Source: an uncultured Parabacteroides sp.
GTDB taxonomy: Bacteria; Bacteroidota; Bacteroidia; Bacteroidales; Tannerellaceae
Direction: 5' to 3'
Length of the DNA stretch: 11,354 bases
Assembly: GCA_937890135.1 (NCBI GenBank)
Contig: CALBYC010000194.1
Span: forward strand, 1 to 11,354
Shown here in pieces: positions 8,027-11,354 of the stretch. Below the pieces are notes generated by a model, which had not been told where the DNA came from, ran no database searches, and worked only from the letters and a program-made list of their open reading frames with translations. Position 1 is the stretch's first letter. Each line of letters starts with the position of its first letter. The position numbers were made by a program, and so were the translations under genes.

Positions 8027-8043
8027 TACCCGTGATTCGGGTA
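8027..8043. repeat. Short perfect inverted repeat
   Basis: TACCCG (8027-8032) and CGGGTA (8038-8043) are exact inverted repeats around a 5-nt loop (TGATT). There is no T-run after it, so it is unlikely to be a terminator. It lies 23 nt before the -7-like box at 8067 and could be a protein site or part of the repeat stretch to its left. Confidence 0.4.
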
Positions 8044-8066
8044 CACCCTTGAAAAGCATTCGACCC

Positions 8067-8074
8067 TATTTTTG
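8067..8074 (+). promoter_or_regulatory. Orphan -7-like promoter box
   Basis: TATTTTTG followed by CAC fits the Bacteroidota -7 consensus TAnnTTTG. No -33 TTTG lies at normal spacing (the nearest, CTTG at 8048-8051, is 15 nt away), and no plus-strand gene follows before the hairpin at 8131-8164. It is either chance or the promoter of a short untranslated RNA. Confidence 0.25.
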
Positions 8075-8130
8075 CACTTAGGTTTATAAATAATGATTAG
8101 TGCGAAGATTGAAAATCGTTAACCTTAAAA

Positions 8131-8164
8131 GGGCTGCGCCAAAACATCTGTTTCGACGCAGCCC
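8131..8164 (-). terminator. Terminator of the AAE transporter gene
   Basis: GGGCTGCG (8131-8138) pairs perfectly with CGCAGCCC (8157-8164). An inner AAAC/GTTT stem closes an ATCT loop. On the minus strand the hairpin is followed by TTTTAAGG, and it lies 24 bp past the transporter stop codon at 8189. On the plus strand it is followed by CTTCTTTAT, so it may also work in that direction. Confidence 0.82.
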
Positions 8165-8188
8165 CTTCTTTATCCTCCGGATTCGAGC

Positions 8189-9865
8189 CTATGCAAAGAA
8201 CAGGATCAAGAGTTGTGCTGTCAATACACGTAAGAACATGGTTAAAGGATACACTGTGGCATAACCTACAGACGGGGCATCATTCCCGGCCGTCTGGTTG
8301 GAATAAGCCAATGCGGGAGGATCCGTCGTGCTTCCTGCAATAAGTCCCATCAACGTGAAATAATTGATCTTGAAGAAATGCCTTGCGACAAAACCCATCA
8401 GCAGCAACGGCAACATCGTTATTATCACACCATAGCCGACCCAAGAAAGGCCTCCGTCATTGACTATCGTGTCTACGAATCCATCCCCGGCACGTAGCCC
8501 GACACAAGCCAGGAAAATCGCGATGCCTACTTCCCTCAACATGAAGTTGGCACTCTGCGTTGTATAGGTAATCAACTTGTAATGATACCCGAAACGGCTA
8601 ATCAGGATGGCAACAATAAGCGGACCGCCCGCCAAGCCCAATTTTATGGGTTGAGGAATGCCCGGGAACTTCATCGGGATGCTTCCTAAGAAGATACCTA
8701 AAGCTATACCCATGAAGATGGCAATCAAATTGGGTTCGTTCAAACGTTTCATCGAGTTTCCCAGCACCTTTTCCACACTGGCGATGGCGGCTTCCGTGCC
8801 CACCACGTTCACGCGGTCACCCACTTGCAAGGTCAGGCTGGGCTTGGCCACCAGATCCACGCCGGCACGATTGATGCGGGTGATGTTAATGCCATACAAT
8901 TTACGTAGCTTCAAATCGCCCAAATGCCTTCCGTTCAGTTCAGGTTTGGTAATCAAGATGCGGCGGTTTACAAACTGGCTCTCCATTCGAATCCATTGTT
9001 TGCGCTCCATATTGATGGCTTCACCAATGAATGTTTTCAGGGTCTCTGCGTCCTGCTCGGTCGTAATGACAAATATTTTGTCATTCTCATGGAGGACGGT
9101 GTCAGCCGTGACTATGTCTATCTTTTTGTCGCTATCCCTCCATATACGCGAAATGACGAAGTCGCGGTGTTCCAGCAGGCTGGATATCTCACCGACCGTC
9201 TTGTTGAAGATTGCCGGGTTTTTCACGATCAAAGAGATTGGGATAGCCCCGTTGGTGTGCGAACTATCTCCTTTTTCCAGCATCTCATTCTCTTTCTGGA
9301 AAGATACTCGGAAAACATAACGAATGATAATGGTGGAAAAGATGATGCCGATAACACCCAACGGATAAGCTACCGCATATCCCATCGGGATGGAATTATC
9401 GCTCACACCATGCATATCCGAGTAGGCCTGTTGCGCCGCACCCAAACCCGGAGTATTGGTCACGGCACCGGAAAGAATGCCGACCATGGTAGGCATGGGT
9501 ATTCCTGTCACATAATGTATGACAATGGTTGTCAACACGCCCAAGAAGATAATGCCGCAAGCCAGCATGTTCAACGTCACCCCGCCTTGCTTGAAGGAGG
9601 AAAAGAAGCCGGGGCCCACTTGCATTCCGACCGAATACACAAACAGAATCAAACCGAATTCTTGGAAAAAATGGATGACGTCGGGATTGATAGTTATCCC
9701 GAAATGTCCCATGATGATTCCGACGAAAAGAACAAAGGTGATTCCCAACGATACACCAAAAACCTTGATTTTACCTAACTGTATGCCTAATGCTATGACA
9801 AAAGACAACAACAATATGGAGTGCCCTACACCTTGCCCCCATACCAATTCATTTATCCAATTCAT
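8189..9865 (-). CDS. AAE-family (AspT/YidE-like) membrane transporter with two RCK_C domains
   Basis: An inner-membrane antiporter-type protein of the aspartate:alanine exchanger family (TC 2.A.81). The 558 residues show the family's two-fold repeat: about five or six helices (15-180), a soluble middle, then about six helices (379-557). The repeated pore motifs are visible as GAVTNTPGLGAA (133-144) and GSTTDPPALAYS (511-522), and as MGYAVAYPLG (161-170) and VGYATVYPLT (533-542). The central part holds two RCK_C (TrkA-C) domains, about 208-285 and 292-372; RCK domains usually sense nucleotides or ions. The substrate cannot be read from the sequence. AspT swaps aspartate for alanine, other members move succinate or other dicarboxylates, and most YidE-like proteins are uncharacterised. 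Transcribed alone, it ends at a strong hairpin and starts divergently from the cyclophilin gene. Confidence 0.9.
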   Translation of the reverse strand: MNWINELVWGQGVGHSILLLSFVIALGIQLGKIKVFGVSLGITFVLFVGIIMGHFGITINPDVIHFFQEFGLILFVYSVGMQVGPGFFSSFKQGGVTLNMLACGIIFLGVLTTIVIHYVTGIPMPTMVGILSGAVTNTPGLGAAQQAYSDMHGVSDNSIPMGYAVAYPLGVIGIIFSTIIIRYVFRVSFQKENEMLEKGDSSHTNGAIPISLIVKNPAIFNKTVGEISSLLEHRDFVISRIWRDSDKKIDIVTADTVLHENDKIFVITTEQDAETLKTFIGEAINMERKQWIRMESQFVNRRILITKPELNGRHLGDLKLRKLYGINITRINRAGVDLVAKPSLTLQVGDRVNVVGTEAAIASVEKVLGNSMKRLNEPNLIAIFMGIALGIFLGSIPMKFPGIPQPIKLGLAGGPLIVAILISRFGYHYKLITYTTQSANFMLREVGIAIFLACVGLRAGDGFVDTIVNDGGLSWVGYGVIITMLPLLLMGFVARHFFKINYFTLMGLIAGSTTDPPALAYSNQTAGNDAPSVGYATVYPLTMFLRVLTAQLLILFFA

Positions 9866-9920
9866 ATAATAGTAAGTATAACGTTACCGCTAAAAACACT
9901 AAATTCTATTAATAAATGTG

Positions 9921-9928
9921 CAAATATA
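9921..9928 (-). promoter_or_regulatory. -7 promoter box of the AAE transporter
   Basis: The minus strand reads TATATTTG, an exact TAnnTTTG match, about 56 nt upstream of the ATG at 9865. A weak -33 candidate, TTTA at 9947-9950, has an 18-nt spacer and lies within the left arm of the inverted repeat at 9941-9950. Confidence 0.55.
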
Positions 9929-9937
9929 CGACATGTT

Positions 9938-9968
9938 TTTGTATCATAAAGATAATGGATTAACTTTA
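9938..9968 (+). promoter_or_regulatory. Promoter of the cyclophilin gene
   Basis: TTTG (9938-9941) as -33 box, a 19-nt spacer, and TAACTTTA (9961-9968) as -7 box, which matches TAnnTTTG at all but the last base. Transcription would start near 9975, about 15 nt before the ATG at 9991, giving a very short leader. Confidence 0.6.
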
Positions 9969-9986
9969 CAACAATATTTATGATAC
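9941..9986. promoter_or_regulatory. Perfect 10-bp inverted repeat, candidate operator between divergent promoters
   Basis: GTATCATAAA (9941-9950) and TTTATGATAC (9977-9986) are exact inverted copies separated by 26 nt, so the centres are 36 nt apart. The left arm begins at the last base of the cyclophilin -33 box and covers the weak transporter -33 box. The right arm covers the predicted cyclophilin start site. This layout suits a dimeric regulator touching both promoters. No regulator gene is in view, and the DNA is A/T-rich, so chance is not excluded. Confidence 0.4.
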
Positions 9987-9990
9987 TCAG

Positions 9991-10797
9991 ATGAAAAATT
10001 TAGTTTATTTATTTATTTTGATTGCCACAAGCTCTTTTGCCCTCAAGGCATTCGGGACAGAAGTCGTCATCACAACCAGCGAAGGGGTGATGAAAGCCCA
10101 CTTGTACGAAAACGTGCCGAACCATGTAAAAGTCTTTGTCGAGCGAGCACGTTCAGGAGCTTTCGACGGCACTTTGTTCACGCGCGTCATTCCCGGGTTC
10201 ATCATACAAGGTGGGGCCCCTGATTCCAGGAACGCCTTGCCGGGGGCACGGGTTGGCTATGGAGACAGAAGCACGGAAATCATGCCGGAAATGAGGCCTG
10301 AGTATTTTTTCAAAAAGGGAGCATTGGCTGCGCCCAGGCAAAATGACGATATCAACCCCAAAAGGAAATCAGACATGTCGCAGTTTTTTATCGTTCAGGG
10401 GAAAGTCTACCGGAATGGGGAACTGGACACGTTGGAAAAAGTGCAGAATTACAAAATCCGCCAAAAGGCTCTTGACTTGTATTACCGTCCGGTGAGAACC
10501 GAACTCCAGATGTTAAGAACAGATAACCCGAAAGCTTTCAACAAACGAATTGCCGACATCAATGCGAAGATAGATTCCATGATATTGGCGACTCCGGGGC
10601 ATCTCATTTTCTCGAAAGAACAGAGGGAAGCCTATACGACGGTAGGCGGCTGCCATAGCCTGGACGGCCAATATACAATTTTCGGGGAATTGACCGAAGG
10701 CTTTGACGTATTGGATAAAATCGCAAGACAAAAAAGGGACAAATACGACCGGCCTTTGAAGGATGTCAAAATCATAACTGTCAAGATAATGAATTAA
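9991..10797 (+). CDS. Exported cyclophilin-type peptidyl-prolyl cis-trans isomerase
   Basis: Catalyses cis-trans change at proline bonds, helping envelope proteins fold. Residues 1-22 (MKNLVYLFILIATSSFALKA, then FG) are a Sec signal peptide, so the enzyme acts in the periplasm. The cyclophilin fold runs from about 24 to the end. The active-site segment FTRVIPGFIIQGG gives Arg65, Phe70 and Gln73, matching the catalytic Arg and pocket residues of cyclophilins. SQFFI (130-134) and LDGQYTIFGEL (224-234) follow. Between the last two lies an insert of about 80 mostly charged, helical residues (about 137-216), so the protein is 268 residues against roughly 165 for a minimal cyclophilin. I believe Bacteroidales secreted cyclophilins often carry an insert here. 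The pocket Trp and His of human CypA are replaced (Ser223, Tyr228), as in many bacterial enzymes. It likely forms an operon with the small gene 14 bp downstream. Confidence 0.92.
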   Translation: MKNLVYLFILIATSSFALKAFGTEVVITTSEGVMKAHLYENVPNHVKVFVERARSGAFDGTLFTRVIPGFIIQGGAPDSRNALPGARVGYGDRSTEIMPEMRPEYFFKKGALAAPRQNDDINPKRKSDMSQFFIVQGKVYRNGELDTLEKVQNYKIRQKALDLYYRPVRTELQMLRTDNPKAFNKRIADINAKIDSMILATPGHLIFSKEQREAYTTVGGCHSLDGQYTIFGELTEGFDVLDKIARQKRDKYDRPLKDVKIITVKIMN

Positions 10798-10811
10798 CAC
10801 AGCCAATTGAT

Positions 10812-11222
10812 ATGCTGAAAAGAGATTTTATCATGGTGCAGATTGAAGAAATCGGCAAAGCAATCGCTTTGCTGTTCTTCAACAGGAAAGAGGGAAAAGG
10901 TGCGGATGAAAACCCTACCATATTATCCAATGCTTACCTTGCATTGAAAATAGATTCCCCCTTTTTATTGCAACATACTCCACAGGAAATCGTGGAAGTT
11001 TTAAACCAGGATGACGGATGCGGGATGCAACGCTTAGAGCTGGCAGCCAAATTGCTGTTGGAGGAAAGCTACCTGTCCACGTTCCCCTTGCCTCTTTTGG
11101 AAAAAGCGCAGGAGTTGTTCTACTATCTGCAAATACATGACAGCACTTACTCGTTGGAAAGAGTAAAGTTATTGCAAGACATTGAATTTGAAATCAATTA
11201 CCGGAAAATATCGAAAACGTGA
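10812..11222 (+). CDS. Small conserved-looking protein of unknown function
   Basis: A 136-residue protein with no signal peptide and no membrane helix, so cytosolic. It starts MLKRDFIMVQIEEIGKAIAL and is predicted by eye to be mainly alpha-helical with many Leu, Glu and Lys, somewhat like a helical-repeat or scaffold protein. I do not recognise a catalytic motif. The opening (basic-aromatic stretch, IMxxIEExGKAIA) recalls small uncharacterised proteins such as DUF6483, but this is a weak recollection, not a match I could test. A second start at Met8 (10833) is possible. It lies 14 bp after the cyclophilin stop with no promoter or terminator between, so the two are probably co-transcribed, although one product is exported and this one is not. 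It ends about 40 bp before a hairpin that faces the tRNA. Confidence 0.8.
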   Translation: MLKRDFIMVQIEEIGKAIALLFFNRKEGKGADENPTILSNAYLALKIDSPFLLQHTPQEIVEVLNQDDGCGMQRLELAAKLLLEESYLSTFPLPLLEKAQELFYYLQIHDSTYSLERVKLLQDIEFEINYRKISKT

Positions 11223-11254
11223 TATCCTATACGGCTGTCCTTCCCTCCAAGATG

Positions 11255-11288
11255 CAAAAAAGGAGTTATATTTCAAACATAACCCCTT
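11255..11288 (-). terminator. Terminator downstream of tRNA-Pro
   Basis: On the minus strand AAGGGGTTAT (11288-11279) pairs with ATAACTCCTT (11269-11260), with one G-U wobble across a 9-nt loop, and is followed by a run of six T (overlapping the stem end) and GCATC. It begins 13 nt after the tRNA 3' end. In the other direction there is no T-run, so it serves the cyclophilin operon less well. Confidence 0.75.
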
Positions 11289-11301
11289 CATTTCCAGCCT
11301 G

Positions 11302-11354
11302 TCGGGGTACCAGGATTCGAACCTGGGACCCCCTGCTCCCAAAGCAGGTGCGCT
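11302..11354 (-). tRNA. tRNA-Pro(UGG), 3' part (5' end beyond window)
   Basis: Read on the minus strand, the sequence gives the 3' side of the D arm (AGCGC), an anticodon stem CCTGC/GCAGG around loop TTTGGGA with anticodon TGG (11341-11339), a 5-nt variable loop, T arm CCAGG-TTCGAAT-CCTGG, the acceptor strand TACCCCG and discriminator A at 11302. UGG reads the Pro codon CCA. The 3' CCA is not encoded (CAG follows), so it must be added after transcription. About 22-25 nt of the 5' end lie past the right edge. Confidence 0.93.

Larger units (their letters stand above)
7790..8188. other. Gene-free gap with terminators, TTCCC-rich stretch and orphan promoter-like box
   Basis: I find no convincing gene in these 399 bases. 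They hold two terminator hairpins (7832-7873 and 8131-8164), a stretch with five TTCCC words (7904-8010), a perfect 6-bp palindrome arm pair at 8027-8043 and a -7-like box at 8067-8074. The only ORF of note, on the minus strand at 7765-7974, overlaps the end of the rhamnosidase gene and has no recognisable content. Confidence 0.7.

Noticed and set aside
8924..9778. Plus-strand ORF of 284 codons opposite the transporter
   Set aside because: The opposite frame is a clear AAE transporter with paired family motifs. This translation is rich in His, Arg and Asp with no domain, typical of an antisense shadow.
11302..11354. tRNA-Pro as an integration site for a mobile element
   Set aside because: No integrase gene or repeat of the tRNA 3' end occurs in the visible flank, and the sequence past the tRNA is an ordinary terminator followed by a likely housekeeping operon.

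Overview
The window looks like chromosomal DNA from a gut-type Bacteroidales (Bacteroides/Parabacteroides-like) bacterium. Evidence: several intergenic gaps carry the Bacteroidota sigma-ABfr -7 box TAnnTTTG, most starts lack a Shine-Dalgarno but have A-rich leaders, and the gene families are typical of the order (GH78 lipoprotein, secreted cyclophilin with a long insert, TldD/TldE pair, AAE-type antiporter). Base composition is intermediate and fairly even, with no integrase, transposase, phage gene or CRISPR array. I read it as core or near-core chromosome rather than an island.

Layout from left to right. Positions 1-2462, minus strand: a two-gene tldD-tldE metallopeptidase operon, with tldE cut by the left edge. 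Positions 2579-5041, plus strand and divergent from tldD: a P1B-1 copper-exporting ATPase that carries an extra CopZ-like metal-binding domain fused at its C-terminus. Positions 5174-7789, plus: a GH78 alpha-L-rhamnosidase lipoprotein with no susC/susD partner in view. Positions 7790-8188: a gene-free gap holding a strong terminator, a TTCCC-rich repeated stretch, a small palindrome, an orphan promoter-like box and a second terminator. Positions 8189-9865, minus: an AAE-family transporter with two RCK_C domains. Positions 9866-9990: a divergent promoter region with a perfect 10-bp inverted repeat. Positions 9991-11222, plus: an exported cyclophilin-type prolyl isomerase followed 14 bp later by a small unrecognised gene. 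Positions 11255-11354: a terminator and the 3' part of a minus-strand tRNA-Pro(UGG), cut by the right edge.

The genes do not form one obvious pathway. They are four or five independent transcription units: peptide or protein turnover (TldD/E), copper efflux (CopA), glycan trimming (GH78), amino/organic acid exchange (AAE transporter) and envelope protein folding (cyclophilin). No clear new defence or biosynthetic system is visible. The two best leads are regulatory or architectural. The CopA reading frame contains an in-frame ATG with a typical A/T-rich Bacteroidales leader that would release a 69-residue CopZ-like chaperone. The transporter/cyclophilin intergenic region contains a 10-bp perfect inverted repeat whose arms bracket one promoter and overlap the other.
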